A stretch of 64,000 nucleotides of DNA. Origin: Diadema setosum (taxonomy: Eukaryota > Echinodermata > Echinoidea > Diadematoida > Diadematidae). Positions within the stretch are counted from its first letter, which is position 1. Each line of letters opens with the position of its first letter. The notes under the pieces were generated by a model that saw only the letters and a list, made by a program, of their open reading frames with translations, searched no databases and was not told where the DNA came from. Where the stretch lies: NCBI RefSeq assembly GCF_964275005.1, contig NC_092705.1, positions 17,763,385-17,827,384 of the forward strand. Reading direction: 5' to 3'. This document shows, piece after piece, positions 24,063 through 36,838 of this stretch. The translations under genes and the position numbers were made by a program.

Positions 24063-24145
24063 CCCGAAGACATAGGTACGTGGCGGAATTCGAATTCGGG
24101 ACGTCCGACTGAAAATCAAGAGTACTCATCTATTATGTCGCAGTA
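24063..24145 (-). ncRNA. tRNA-like (pseudo) sequence, weak
   Basis: On the minus strand, a segment ends with a B-box-like AATTCGAATTCCGCC. It is followed by a long T-run, as at a Pol III terminator. The loop before it, GATTTTCAGTC, would put TTC at the anticodon. The D-arm and acceptor stems do not pair well. It may be a decayed tRNA or a tRNA-derived SINE head. Confidence 0.25.
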
Positions 24146-24843
24146 CCTTTATAGCTATTGCTTTTTAGGGTTCTTTATGGGATCCAACACGTGATAGTAT
24201 TAAATACTCGAACTTTAACTGTACCGCAACATAATTTCAAGAGTACAATGTCTCTGCATACCTGGGTAGAATACTTGACACTTGTTTGAGATGATTGGAA
24301 TGTTTTTGTCCTATGAATGTGTAGAGCCTATACGCTTGCTTACAAATATTAATTTCAACTCATTCCTATTGCTTTCCGACAATATCACCTGACGAGGTCT
24401 ACACAAGATGTTCAATGTTAATTCCTTCAATGTTTCTGGTTGTTTCTGGTTGATTCATGCATTCTGACACTCATTTATGTGGTCTGTTCAAGGAGGTTCA
24501 AGAGATAGAGTTACAACAGTGTTATTTGATCCCATGTTTGATGCCGCCACTAAGAAATATTTGAAGTATGTGCTAAACTGGAGCTGCCTCACAGATAGGA
24601 TGACAATTGATTCATGTGGCATTGCATCATGACTCATCACTCTCAATGGAAGATGTGTCTTTATGTTGTTAATTACTTTTCGCTGTCCCTTCTTATGAAA
24701 AATGAGCAGTACATAAAGGTACAGACAAAGGTATATGCGAATAAAGATTCCACAAAAATTGATGAACTAAGAATTAAAATTGCCCGACTTTACACGTTTT
24801 TACACTAATCTAACATATGATTTGATAAAGAACTGCACTTGAA

Positions 24844-24893
24844 GATTATACCTTACCCCAATTTCATTTGTGAAATTGGGGTAAGGTATAATC
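24844..24893. repeat. Perfect 23-bp hairpin with 4-nt loop
   Basis: The arms are 24844-24866 and 24871-24893, with loop TTTG. Core words are ATTATACCTTACC and GGTAAGGTATAAT. Arms are exactly complementary as read. No larger element is visible around it. Confidence 0.95.
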
Positions 24894-25730
24894 GTGATCG
24901 GAAAGCTGATGAAATCGACTTTCCAATAAGAGTGCAGTATATTTTCACAACGTACGGCTCAGATTTACACTTTTTGACACAATCCTGGACAGGAGTTACT
25001 TTCTTTATCATATGCCTTATCATTAGCTGAAATTTAATTTCCTTTAATACCAAAACAAACAAAATATATTCGACATTATGTTAGCGTTCCAAATGAATCA
25101 TCTCTTTGCTCGGAAGACGGCGGCATCGAACCCCGATCATGAAAGTCACAAGTTCTTTTGTACGTCAAAAGAAAACTGACAGCTGTTTGAATGTTTACAG
25201 CCAGTTGGAACTCCATTTCTCAAACCTCCTTGGTCTGTTCGTGTAATGTTTGCAAGTTTGAAAGCTTCTCATTTCGATTTATACTGAAAGATATATAGCT
25301 CGAATAGTAATGTGAATACTGAAATAGATCACAGCATCTATATGAATTGAATCAAGGTATCGGCCTTTTAATATCTATGACGAAGACAATATATCCCCCG
25401 TATAGCTTCAAGCTTGTATATACAAACCTGTGAATATTTTAGATATGTATTATTACAGAATATTATACATGTTTCAGGCGTGAAATAGATTCTTCAAATT
25501 CGCCTTGAGTAGATACGTGCCTTGTTAAAATGAGACCCTTCACCTCTAGAGCTGGATCTCTGACTTTTGTAAATATGCCATCGGGTTATCTTAGAGTGTG
25601 GAATCTTTGATAGGCCTATTATACCGAAAGCAAATTGCTGATAGGGGCGAACTGCGTTCGCTGTAACGGCAAGCAAATAGTACTGGTCCTATGATGCGAT
25701 CGTTTAGCCCGTAAATTCATGTTTGAGATT

Positions 25731-26389
25731 ATAGCCATGTTCAGACGTATTTCTATAGTCGGAGTAAAAATTAATGGCTCGGCAATTAAAATTCAAATTA
25801 ATGCATATCTTACCACGACCCTTGTGTCCAAACGACGGTCGTGTGAAGAAACTCCGACCAATTTATGTGCGAGGGTCGGTGTAACTTCCAGAAGTGGTAG
25901 CGCCGCGCACGTCGACCATGCGATTGTTTTTTTTTTTTTACCAGTGGCATTTGTCTTCTCCACTTTTGTTGATGGAAATTTTGGCATGAGCGGCAGCTTC
26001 TTCGAATTTCGAGGTTAGAGGTTCGAGGTTAGAATTGCAATACACGAGCACGTGTACTCGCAAAATGTCAACATTGCGATTTGACCCAGGAAGTTTTGCC
26101 TAGGTCGTAAGGTATGTAAGTTCATAGATACTCCGAGGGCTTGTCCGCACGGGCAATTTACTCCGACCGGCTAGTCGTGGTAGCGAGATATTCCGAGAAA
26201 ACTCAGGAGTATCTCGTTCGGAGAAAGAGGTTGTGGTAAGTTCCTCCAATCGGAGGAAGTTACCACGACCTTGTTCAGACGGGCACTATACTCCGACCTA
26301 TATCCTCCGAAGCTACTCCGACCAAGCTTCCTCCGACCCTTCATCCGAAGTTACTCCGACCAAAACTGCCTCCGTCTGAACACAGCTAT
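25731..26389. mobile_element. MITE with CTCCGA-rich terminal regions
   Basis: The left end ATAGCCATGTTCAGACG (25731-25747) is the inverse of the right end CGTCTGAACACAGCTAT (26373-26389) with two mismatches. Inside each end a GTCGGAGTAA-type word recurs, and CTCCGA words are repeated many times in 26125-26370. No transposase frame is present, so it is non-autonomous. I could not fix a target-site duplication. Confidence 0.75.
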
Positions 26390-27379
26390 TGAGTCCTACA
26401 CAAAGCTTATCTCTTGCATGATTCATTACTGTCTCCTACATTTATAACAATCAAGTACTTTATTGGCGTCTCCAGTATTTGTATTATAATTTCTTATATG
26501 GATATCTGATTATAGTTATTTCCGTTATAATGAAAAATGTAAGCATTTATGAAGTGAACATTTTTTTTAGGAAACTTAAGCTGGATCCATAGCTTTATCA
26601 ATATATCATTATTATTATAATCACTGTTATTATTATTGTTATTGTTATTACTATTATCACTATTATTATTATTACTATTACTATAACTAGTATTATCGAA
26701 CAATTTGTTCCATAATCATGATGACTATTTATTGTTCACTGCTGAGTTCATTTATATACTCGGAATCTTCCAGACTGGAAGTGTCACGGATTGATTCCCT
26801 TTGGATTTTTTTTTTTTTAATTCGGAATGCCTTTTTACTACTAATATGAAGATAACGCCCAGAAGTGAATGTGCTGAAATACTGTTTCATTCGTTTTTGT
26901 TTGTTAATTTGGGTTCGGGGAGGCTTGTTTCGATTTCTCAAGAAACCCCTGACCCCACTCAAAACAAAATTCAGGTCTAAAATGTTATTTATATCTGGAG
27001 TTATGGCAAATGTGTAAATGAAAATGTTAAGATATAATATCATAAATATTTTTACAAATCATCTGCAATAAGGGAGTCATTAAACTCATGGCCGTTGTTA
27101 CATCATTACATGAATAGGGGCCGTCATGAGATTATTGTTATCTTATTAAAACCTGATCTAATCATGAATAACGGATGTAATTACTAGCGAGCTCTATAAA
27201 TATAAACTTGTTTGAAATCATGGAGTCGTTCCTCAAATAAGATCTCTTCGTGTATTTATTGGAATTGTGGATCCTTTGATAACTTTCTTAACTGTGTGAG
27301 CGGTCATTTTGAACGGATAAAAAAACAAACTTGCTTCTGTTCCTTCCTAACCTTACATTGTATAAACAGGTACCTGTAT
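26390..27379. other. Intergenic with ATT/TAA-rich tract
   Basis: A (TTA/ATT)n-like tract lies at about 26605-26690. The minus-strand frame at 26729-27043 has no recognisable family. No gene is supported. Confidence 0.45.
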
Positions 27380-28778
27380 CTAAGCATGGTATGAAATTGA
27401 TTGTGAAATACAATCGCGATAGAAATACCTTAACAAAGGTTTTACGGAAAACGAAGTCGATGCATTATTATGACTTTTTAATAAAAATAAGAATGATAAT
27501 ACGGGAAACAAGGAAAAACATTAATAAAATGGTAAACAAAAAATGATAAAATCGGAAAACGGTTTGTAGAGAAACTTCAGGTTAGTGAGAAGGATTAAGA
27601 AAGTAATGAAAAACACCTCGAGAAATAAATGAATTATTGGATAATTCTTTGTCGTTGTTGTTGAAATGGGAGAAAACTTAGCTGAGAAAATAGACAATAG
27701 TGAAAACGACAGTTATTGAAGTACAGAGTGTTATTCTCTCTTTGAACGCAAAGGGATGTGGTTATGATTATATCCCAGTAAGAGTTGTCATTGATGCTGC
27801 TCGGTACATAGCTAAGCATTTGGCATATATCTGAATTATCTATCATTATCTTCTGGTGTATTGATGCCCTTCAGATTGCAAAAGCAACACCTGTTTATAA
27901 GCTAAAGATGCGCCTTCAAATCATCGACCTATCTCTTTCTCCTTCCGATAATCGGTAAAATATTCGAAAAGTTTGTAAACAGTCGTCTGATTAAATTTTT
28001 GGATAAAGATAGAATACCATGATTATAAACACCAGTAGAGTGATGAATTAGCTAAACAAATGGATGGGAGTAACGTTACTGTTGGCTTATTTTTAGACTT
28101 TGCAGAAGCTTTCAATATGATAAATCATGACATTTTGATTAAATTTTTGGATAAAGATAGAATACCATGATTATAAACACCAGTAGAGTGATGAATTAGC
28201 TATACAAATGGATGGGAGTAACATTACTGTTGGCTTATTTTTAGACTTTGCAGAAACTTTCAATATGATAAATCATGACATTTTGCTCTACAAATTGCAA
28301 CACTATATGACATACATGGGTTACCACTAAAATGGATGCTCAATTATTTATCACACCGATTTAAATATGCATGTTCTAGAAATGCACTGTCTGCACAAAT
28401 GCATATCACATGTGGTGTTCCACAAGGATGCGTTATTGGGACCCGCTCTATTCATAATTTATATTAAAAAAAATATGCCACAATCCACAGATTATTTCAA
28501 TTTTCAATTGATTTGAGTTTATTTCAGGTTCTTTTTTATCTGGTACTAAGAATATTAATTTAAAGGAAATTGAACATAACTTATTAGACGTTTTGAAATA
28601 CTGTGATACTAAAAATTAACAATTAACAGAGTACATTTTTGCCACAAATAAGCGCAGACATGTGGAAATGAATGGGAATACTATGAAATTCACAGATTTG
28701 ATAGAACAGGTACACTGGACTTTGTTTCTAGGAGTTTAGATTTCAGACGAAAAGTTATCATCACACACACACACACAC

Positions 28779-28821
<43 letters not shown>

Positions 28822-29440
28822 GTGTTTCTTTTTCAATGAGGAAACCAATTGGAATCATATTTAGACTTCAACACTTGTGCCTAGACAAATTTTACAATAA
28901 TCAAATAACAACCTTATCCTCCCGACGTTGACTTATGAACAAGAAGTGTGGGGATGTACATACCATTCATATCTACATTCTGTATTTTTGCTATTATTGT
29001 TTGCATGCACTAAGCAATTGATGAGTGCAATCTGTTCAAAGGACGTAGAAAGCATACTGACCTTTTATTTCATAATAAAATTTACAAATGCTAGATGTTT
29101 ATAGATTATACCAATTTGTAATTGAAGTTGTAATGACTGAACAAATTCATCACAATTTGCCGCTCGGTCTGTTTGATTATTGTATTAAAATTGAGCATGA
29201 TTATAGATTTTTGCGTTTGCTGACCTCATTCAGGTGCCTCTTTTGTGTAGAAAAAAAAAAGAGTTTGTGATCCCATCAGCGCACGCTCTATTCATACCTC
29301 GCGTTCGATCGATATCTTGCATTGTTCGATGGCACATGTCGTTGACCGTGAAAAGGTTCAGTACAGGTACTACTTGTCTGCTTTCGCACAGGTTGGTCAC
29401 CAAACTGCGTTCTCTGTCGACCTGCAAAAAGAATCTCGTT
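27380..29440 (+). mobile_element. Decayed CR1/Jockey-clade LINE (reverse transcriptase region)
   Basis: The pieces are collinear with a non-LTR reverse transcriptase ORF2. Near 27405-27540 is YNRDRNTLTKVLRKTKS, as upstream of the RT domain in these elements. Around 27955-28000 is IGKIFEKFVNSRL. At about 28100-28280 is GLFLDFAEAFNMINHDIL (usual form LDFSKAFDTINHDIL), then CGVPQGCVIG at about 28410-28440. C-terminal words such as CLDVYRLYQF follow near 29085. Frames shift several times and stops are frequent, so it is dead. A 148-bp segment is duplicated in tandem (27989 and 28137) and a (CA)n(TA)n tract interrupts it at 28763-28817. Confidence 0.85.
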
Positions 29441-29448
29441 AGCGGGCA

Positions 29449-29900
29449 TTCAATTCAATTCAATTCAATTCAATTCAATTCAATAGTTTATTTATTGGAG
29501 GCTCTTGGAGAATTGCGGGAGGAAGGGATTCATAGAGCAGGAGTGGCTTACACATTTTGTTTTGCTTATTCTTTGCAAGAATAAACGAAATAAATACAGG
29601 TATTATAATGATAATCTTTACAAAAAAAAAATTAAGATAAAAGGGTCACAATCGAGTACATTGTTTGTATGGACAATTCATTGAAAAAATTTACATTTGA
29701 GATTTGAAGAAGGATTTGTGGGGAAACATATCCATGGTCAAATGTATTCTTTCCAGTGCTTTTCTCAGAAGTATTCCACAGCAATTGTTGATGAATATAA
29801 CTCCAACTGCTCTTACATATCTCATTTTCCACTCTCTTTAAGGCACTGCATTTGAAATAGTAGTATCTGCAGTATCTGAACTGGTGTACTTAGTTTATTC
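29449..29900 (-). mobile_element. LINE-like 3' end with (TTGAA)n tail, minus strand
   Basis: Read on the minus strand, the segment ends CAATAAATAAACTATTGAA and continues as a (TTGAA)n tail at 29449-29484, the same junction as the element at 8309-8340. The upstream limit and coding content are uncertain. It abuts the end of the plus-strand LINE. Confidence 0.5.
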
Positions 29901-30299
29901 AGAATTTTCACATGAAAATAATTGTTTTCTAGTCAAATGCTTGAGTGTGTGTGCTTGAAATTCTTCATCTTTATTACCTTCTTTCACCCAACCACGTCTC
30001 TACCAGACTTCATGAGCTCTCAACAAAATATTTGTGTGCACTGATTTTTTTTATTTTTTAAATCAGATCCTAATGCCATATTTATCATATTTGGAACATC
30101 GTTATGATTAGTGTCTTTCTTCTGATTCCATTTAGAACTATTGCCAAGATGATTGAACTTGAACACAAATTGAACTGATTGGCAAAAACAACAACAAACA
30201 CATTATATCGGTTAGTGCATTTTCCTTTTCTCATTGCAAAATTGATAAGCTTTTCAAGCAGGAACTATTGCAGATGATACCGTTTCAATGACAGGATTG

Positions 30300-31011
30300 A
30301 CCAGGGAGGTGTAAGAAAAGGAGAGACAACTCTTCGTTAATTCATGCAAACACATGTTTGGGTTCAAAGCGTTACAATGGGATGTCTAGCATTCCACTAT
30401 ACGCTTTGAAGTCATGCTCTGCACCGCTCTATAGTTGCAAGGCGAAGTTCGGAGACGAAGAACGCATTTCACCTTTTGTTGAATTACAAGCTTTATTTCC
30501 CCGTAAAATTTTAAATGAAATACTCGAATCGATTAAGAGTAGATTAGGAAAGAATTCAATATTATAAACATTTCTAGTTTCTTCGTAATGCGCAAATCGG
30601 AGTGAAATGAAAATTAGGCCCTCTTAAAAACCTAATATTTTTCTATAATGCGCACATTTCCGCACGTTAGTTTTCTATCCTATAATGTGGGATATTTTGA
30701 TCTTTCAAATCAAGTACTCCGCTAAAGCGTGCTCCAGCGTGCTTTTAAAATATTTGCTGTTAAAATTGTCAGTTTTACGCTGCATTTTGATTCGCTGCTC
30801 CAATTCAAGGTACACAAATTCATCGTTGCCATCACATTGAAAGAGAGAGAGCGAAATGCAGTAGGGGCAAGTATTTCTAGATGTGAGAGCGCTAGTCCCG
30901 ATTATTGATGCTCTCTTTTGTCAAAGCACCTGATTTCCACCTTCTCGGCGGTGCCGCGCATCCTTCAAAGGAGAGCAGGAGTTGTCTCTCCTTTTATCAC
31001 ACCTCCCTGGT
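30300..31011. mobile_element. Non-autonomous DNA transposon with ~35-bp TIRs
   Basis: The left terminus ACCAGGGAGGTGT (30300-30312) continues as AAAAGGAGAGACAACTC. The right terminus reads the inverse, GAGTTGTCTCTCCTTTT to ACACCTCCCTGGT (ending 31011), with about two mismatches over 35 bp. TTG precedes the left end and follows the right end, a possible 3-bp target duplication. The interior (about 640 bp) has no transposase; the frame at 30358-30567 has no known motif. Confidence 0.85.
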
Positions 31012-31769
31012 TTGACGCATCTCCAGAAAGAGAGAGAGGCTGACAGTTCTCTTGTAATTCGTGATTATTTCAGATGAACGAGCTCTACTTTTAATCCTTA
31101 TTGATGAACTTTTGAAATTTGTATTGCAAACATGAGGCGATCATATCATCTACTAGTGCTCGATCGGTCATTTATGTCCTTTACCATGTTTACTGTCATT
31201 GTTATTTTAAACCTCAAACTGCCCTCGAGGAGAAAGCTGAAAGTTGCAATAGCTATCTCCTCGTTCATGATTCCAGCAAACGTTTCACATGGTATGCACA
31301 TGTCATCATGTCATGTAACATAATACGTATAATGAATGAAGGCATGTTTTTCATCACATAAGTACTAGTAGATATATTCCAAGAAAACATGAACATGGTG
31401 GATTACTGCCGTATTTATTATTATGACTTTAGCTTTCTTTGTCTAAGTATAGGACATAAACGATCCGAATTGATGTTCTCTGAAGTTGACAAATTTGTTA
31501 ACAATTACGTTCAATTTATGTGAATTCAATGACTTTTCCAGTTCCATCTAATCTTTCTGTACCATTATACGTTATTCACTGGCATTCAGAGTGCTGATTT
31601 GATGAGGATAAAATAATTTTTACAAGCTGTGAAGTCCCTTATAACATTTTATCACATAATTTTGTCAGTGAAATTGTCTGCTACATATAGCAAAATCACT
31701 GCGAACGCTGTCTTGAAATGTTTTTATATCGTAGAAAGGAAAGTAATAATAACAACAATATTGCTAATG

Positions 31770-31829
<60 letters not shown>

Positions 31830-33187
31830 GTGACTACTTGCATAGCGCACAGGTCCACCTTTCGGTGCTCATGGCGCATAAAAAAAAAGTGGAAGCAAGG
31901 AGTGTTACTTTAAAGTAGACTGTAAAGACTAAGAAAACAAAAGACAACATCCTTTAAACTGACTAGCCATGTACCTCTGCACCAAGTTTTGATGAAATGC
32001 AGTGAGCATGACAAAGCAAAGCTCCTTAATTCATTCGCAAGGAATTTTGCATATTGTTAGCTGGTTCATGTTAGCATCGACACTGTAAACTGATGAATCA
32101 ACAAGGGTAGCACCATTTGTAGTACACGTGCCTATTCCTATCTAATAGTATAGTAGTAGAGTTGTACCTCTCCACAAAATCTAAGGAAAACCATTCAATA
32201 AGGCTACATGTTACGTGTAGCACGTTTTTGCGGGCCCCTTAGCAATATTTTTGCTGTAGAACAAGTTAAACGTTGAGGGCGCTCTAGACAAATAAACTGT
32301 GGCTAGATTTTCGTTATACATTTTGTACACACACAAAATTTCAATGAGATCCGCGGAGAAAAATGTGACCAATAGCGATGAAACAAAGAATGCAATGCTC
32401 CTGGATCCTTAAATAAACATCGCCATCGGCGGAAAACATGCAGTCAAAGGTGATTCTGTCCTCTCTTCATGTATACTGGTAATTCGAGGAGGTTGATGAA
32501 ATTTCAGTGAAGAGCACTTCAGCCAGTTACTGTAAAATTCATAGCAACGTTCACATCCACACGTACACGTGGGCACACAAACAATGATACAGATTGTCAG
32601 CAGGAGAAAAAAGTAGGATAAAAGACATCTAAATTGATTTAAAGTGCCTTTACAGCAGCACTTGCTTTTTAAGGAAGGATTTTGTAAACCTGAATTTAAA
32701 GTTGTACCAAATTTCTATTGTTACATTTTCCTTTTGTTTGCCATTTTGTTTGCAATCTTTGATTGTGAGGTACACACAATGTATCATCCCTACATGTATT
32801 ACATATACACAAGTATATAATATCAAACCCAACTGTTATAAATTAACCCTTCATGTGATATTAACTTTTAATGTAATACATTTTGCCGCAAAAAGTAATA
32901 TTCACCCCAGGCTATACACTTTGCCGCTAAATGTATTTATCTTAGTATCAACCATAAATGTAAAACATCATAAGCTTAAATGCAATACATTTCAATCCTT
33001 GATGTAATATAGACCAAAAGTGTTAGATTGACCTTTAAGATATAACATTTTTAACCCATAATGGAATGTCATCCTTGATTGTATGTAGAACTCCAAATTT
33101 AAGGGGAGCGTACATGAAATAAAGGCAACGATGTTGCTGTTGCATGGTTATAGGAATTTAATCTGACAACTACTTCTTACATATATA
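31012..33187. other. Intergenic with (AAT)n microsatellite
   Basis: An (ATA/AAT)n tract lies at about 31768-31828 and explains the poly-Ile and poly-Asn frames. From about 32830 to 33060 short words such as AATGTAATACATTT and TTAAATGCAATACATTT recur irregularly, a degenerate low-order repeat. The frames at 31119-31361 are hydrophobic but match nothing I know. Confidence 0.45.
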
Positions 33188-33876
33188 TGTGACCCTGCAC
33201 CTCAAAACAAACAAAAAGTCGCCAGACATGAATTTTTAGTTAAGACCATATTCTGAAAGAGCAGACTTCAAGCTTTAAAATGATGTATAAGTCAAATCAA
33301 ATGGACTCTCCTAACCTATCTAAATATTGGAAAGAAAGCATAAACTCAGGAAAAGTGTAAACTGAGAAAAGAGGCTCTGAAGTACAGTGTCTATTCAAGC
33401 GCTTAATCTTTACCAAACCGTGCTGGCTGTGCGATGAATGGGACAAAAAACAGGAAGTTAACCACCAGAGTAACAACAATGAAGGGATTATCAGATTAAA
33501 CTGAAATTATACATGCCTCATTAACACATTCTGTCCATAACCAAAGCCAACTTTCAAAGCAGTAGCATTATCTTTTCAAAAGTTATTAGAGTTGAAAGTG
33601 AAGAGTGTGGACAAGGTTTTTCAGAAATGAAAAAGGGATTCTAAAGACACACCTAATCACACTATTCTACCAAAAGTGTTCGAGAAAAATTGCTAAAAAA
33701 AAACACACTTTCCTGCCCGTTTTATGATACCAAATTTTAGCATAATGTAAAAGAAGACCCGCTCTTTCAGAAATTATGAAAAAGTCAAGTTCGGCCAGGT
33801 TGACCCATTTCACTTATTTTCAGTCCTCACGCAAAATCAGTGTGTGCGACTTTATGTTCGTTTTGAGGTGCACGGT

Positions 33877-33878
<2 letters not shown>
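33188..33878. mobile_element. MITE with ~40-bp TIRs, TA-flanked
   Basis: The left end starts TGTGACCCTGCACCTC and continues AAAACAAACAAAAAGTCGC. The right end is its inverse, from GCGACTTTATGTTCGTTTT to GAGGTGCACGGTCACA (ending 33878), with few mismatches. TA lies outside both ends, and the right end abuts (TA)n to 33940, fitting Tc1/mariner-type TA insertion (inference). There is no transposase inside. A decayed sibling is at 21600-21957. Confidence 0.85.
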
Positions 33879-33930
<52 letters not shown>

Positions 33931-34345
33931 ATACTTTTTTTTTTTACTTCTAAGTCTTAACGATGTATGACTCACAGCGTGGAATTTTAAACTTCTCTAT
34001 CAACCTCATGATGGCCAGAGCGCCTACATTATGACTAAATCTTTTCAATGTACACCGATATCGCTTCCAGCTCAACTTACTCATATATGTTTATGGCCAA
34101 TGCAATATTATTTACTGACAGCCATGATTAAAATGTTAGAGGCATGTAAGTTAAATGCAAGGTCTAAATCAAGATCCTATATTTTGTTATCACAGAGAAA
34201 ATGATAGTCCTAAAAAGCAAAACAAAAAAAAACAAGTCCGATGCAGAAAGTCCATGGCAGATTACAATATTCATGTATATAAACATGTATATAAGATATC
34301 CCTGTAATTACTTAGTTTATTTTTAAAGGAAATTGATGGTTATCT

Positions 34346-35795
34346 AGCGGCATAGCTTGAACAATTTGAGGAATTGTGCATTTTTATGATAAAAGCACCA
34401 AATTTCACACTTATGTTGACAATGACATTTGAAATAAGTTCAGATATTGGTCCATCGTAAATAGCGCCCTCAGCGACCGTGGCAGCCATTTTTTCAAAAT
34501 GGCCGCCATATATTTTTCGTAAAAATTTACAAATTTCAGAAGAAAATCAATAAGATTTTGCAAGCGAATAGGAAATAAAATTCAAAATAAATTGAGATAT
34601 TGGGCCACGGCAAATAGCCCCCTCAGCGGCCGTCGCAGCCATTTTTTTTTCAAAATGGCCCCCATATAAAAATGCCATTTTTCGTAAAAATTTACAAATT
34701 TCAGAAGAAAATCAATAAGATTTTGCAAACGAATAGGAAATAAAATTCAAAATAAATTTAGATATTGGGCCACGGCAAATTGCGCCCTCAACAGCCATGG
34801 CAGCCATTTTTCAAAATGGCCGCCATAAATGCCAGTTTTTGCAAAAAAAAAAATAAATAAAATTTCAGAAGGGAAAATCAGCAAGATTTTGCAAATGAGT
34901 AGGAAATAACATTCAAAATAAATACAGCTATTGGACCATTGTAAATAGCGCCCTCAACGGCCATTGCAGCCATTTTTTTTTTTTCAAAATGGTCGCCATA
35001 AATGCCATTTTTCGTAAAATTTTACAATTCTTAGAAGGGAAAATCAATAAGATTTTACAAACATGTCAGAAATAGCATTCAAAGTAAATTCAGATATTGG
35101 GCCATCGCAAATTGCGCCCTCAACGGCCATGGCAGGGATTTTTCCAAATGGCCGCCATAAATGCCAGTTTTCGTATAATTTTACAAATTTCAGAAAGGGA
35201 AATCAATAAGATTTTGCAAGCGAATAGGAAATAAAATTCAAAATAAATTAAGATATTGGGCCATCGCAAATTGCACCCTCAACGCCAATGGCGGCCATGT
35301 TTAAAATTGGCTGCCATAAATACCACATTTTTCTCTGAATTTACTAATTCCAGAAGGAAAAGTCAATAAGATCTTGCACTCGATTTAAAAATTTCGTTTG
35401 AAATATTATTTTGCGCCTATGTATTACGTTATTGTAAATAGCGCCCTCAATGGCAATTGCAGCCATTTTTCAAAATGGCCACCATGGATTCCATTATTTA
35501 TTCATTTCCTGATTTCACAAAAGGAAAAGTCAATAGATTTTGCACACAATTTGAAAATTATGTTTGAAATAAATACCATAGCGCCCTCAATGGTAATTGC
35601 ACCCATTTTTCAAAATGGCCACCATGGATTTCATTATCTATTCATTTCCTAACTTCACAAAAGGAAAAGTCAATAGATTTTGCATACAATTTGAAAATTA
35701 TGTTTGAAATGAATATTTGTGTTAGATTATAATAATACTGCCCTCAACGGCCATGGCCGCCATATTCCAAAATGGCTGCCATTGTCATAATAGAT
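34346..35795 (+). repeat. Tandem array of ~160-bp units, left arm of a foldback-like element
   Basis: About nine degenerate units, each with GCGCCCTCAACGGCCATGG, then GCAGCCATTTTTCAAAATGG and CCGCCATAAATGCC, followed by AT-rich sequence with TCAATAAGATTTTGCA. The GCCATTTT words lie near 34485, 34636, 34802, 34967, 35133, 35292, 35461, 35601 and 35757, a spacing of 140-169 bp. Unit sequence drifts along the array. The outer end is AGCGGCATAGC (34346) followed by ~130 bp of non-tandem sequence with TGATAAAAGCACCAAATTTC. The same end appears inverted at 40170. Confidence 0.9.
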
Positions 35796-36211
35796 AGATA
35801 AATGGTATTTTATTGAAGTATTCATGTCTCGCAGTCATACGACTGAATTGCACATAGAATTACATCGTAAAAGAGACAACAGATATTACAGCACAAGTAT
35901 TCATACAAAAAATACGTAAAATTCTGTCATTATGAAACGAGGTCATACGACAGGACATGTATACCTACAAACTGAGCAAGCCGTAAACATAACATCATAA
36001 CAAAACACAGGTGATCAGGGTTCGGTATTCACACACTCTTTCGACACCTGCCTCACACACTATCACACTCCCTTTCGCCCTTTGTCACTTTCACTCGCTC
36101 TTTCTCTCATGTTTTTGCATACGCACCACTACACTCACACAATATATTAGTACATTAACAGACCTGCTGATTTCCTATTCACGTCACACCCAAGTGATCA
36201 CTTACGTACAC

Positions 36212-36382
36212 CTGGGGGCATTTCATGAAGGAACCCGTCGGACAAAATGTCCGACAAGCCAACTATATCCGACAAGTTCAGAGAAACCAGCCAATCAAAC
36301 TAAAGAATTTCTCAAAACGTGCCGGACACAACTGACCCGCCAGACACCCCATCCGACCAGTTCCTTCATGAAACGCCCCCAG
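36212..36382. mobile_element. 171-bp MITE with ~22-bp TIRs
   Basis: The left end CTGGGGGCATTTCATGAAGG matches the inverse of the right end CCTTCATGAAACGCCCCCAG with one mismatch. Internal words CCGACAAG and GTCGGACAAA repeat. There is no coding content. It lies within the candidate foldback element. Confidence 0.9.
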
Positions 36383-36838
36383 ATCATCGAAGCCTATACT
36401 GATCAATGAGATTCTTCTCGGGAGATATGCACAATGTATACCTATTGAAATATATTGCACTGAATTAATTACGGGGGATTCTAAAATGTACAGTATATAT
36501 GTATTTCCACCCCCAAAAAGGGTAGAAAACAGCAAAACATGCTCCAAACAATGACTTGGTGTAGTTGAGTAGAGATGGATAGAAGAATAAGGATAGAGGG
36601 GCATGGGAGGGAAGGAGAGAGAGAGACAAAACCGGGTAAGCGGAAGAACCGGAGAGGACAAAAAAGAAGAAAAAAGAAGAAGGTGTATAACAACAAAACG
36701 CCTATTGAGTGGGATATATGCGAGAACCAAGGGAGGTCAAGAGAAAAATAGAAATCGAAATGTCGGCTGCAGCAAGTATTACGCAGTTCTGAGTGGTACG
36801 TGTATGGCGCGCCGTTTCCCCAATAATGCCGATAGCGC

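Larger units (their letters stand above)
23221..25730. other. Intergenic, no gene recognised
   Basis: AT-rich sequence with no credible coding region. It holds a tRNA-like segment at about 24063-24140, a perfect hairpin at 24844-24893 and a second B-box-like word near 25130, listed separately where supported. Confidence 0.5.

Noticed and set aside
31119-31361. Hydrophobic frame that might be a receptor helix
   Set aside because: It has no class A or B signature residues and no neighbouring exons.
31629-31918. Poly-Ile and poly-Asn frames
   Set aside because: Both come from one (AAT)n tract.
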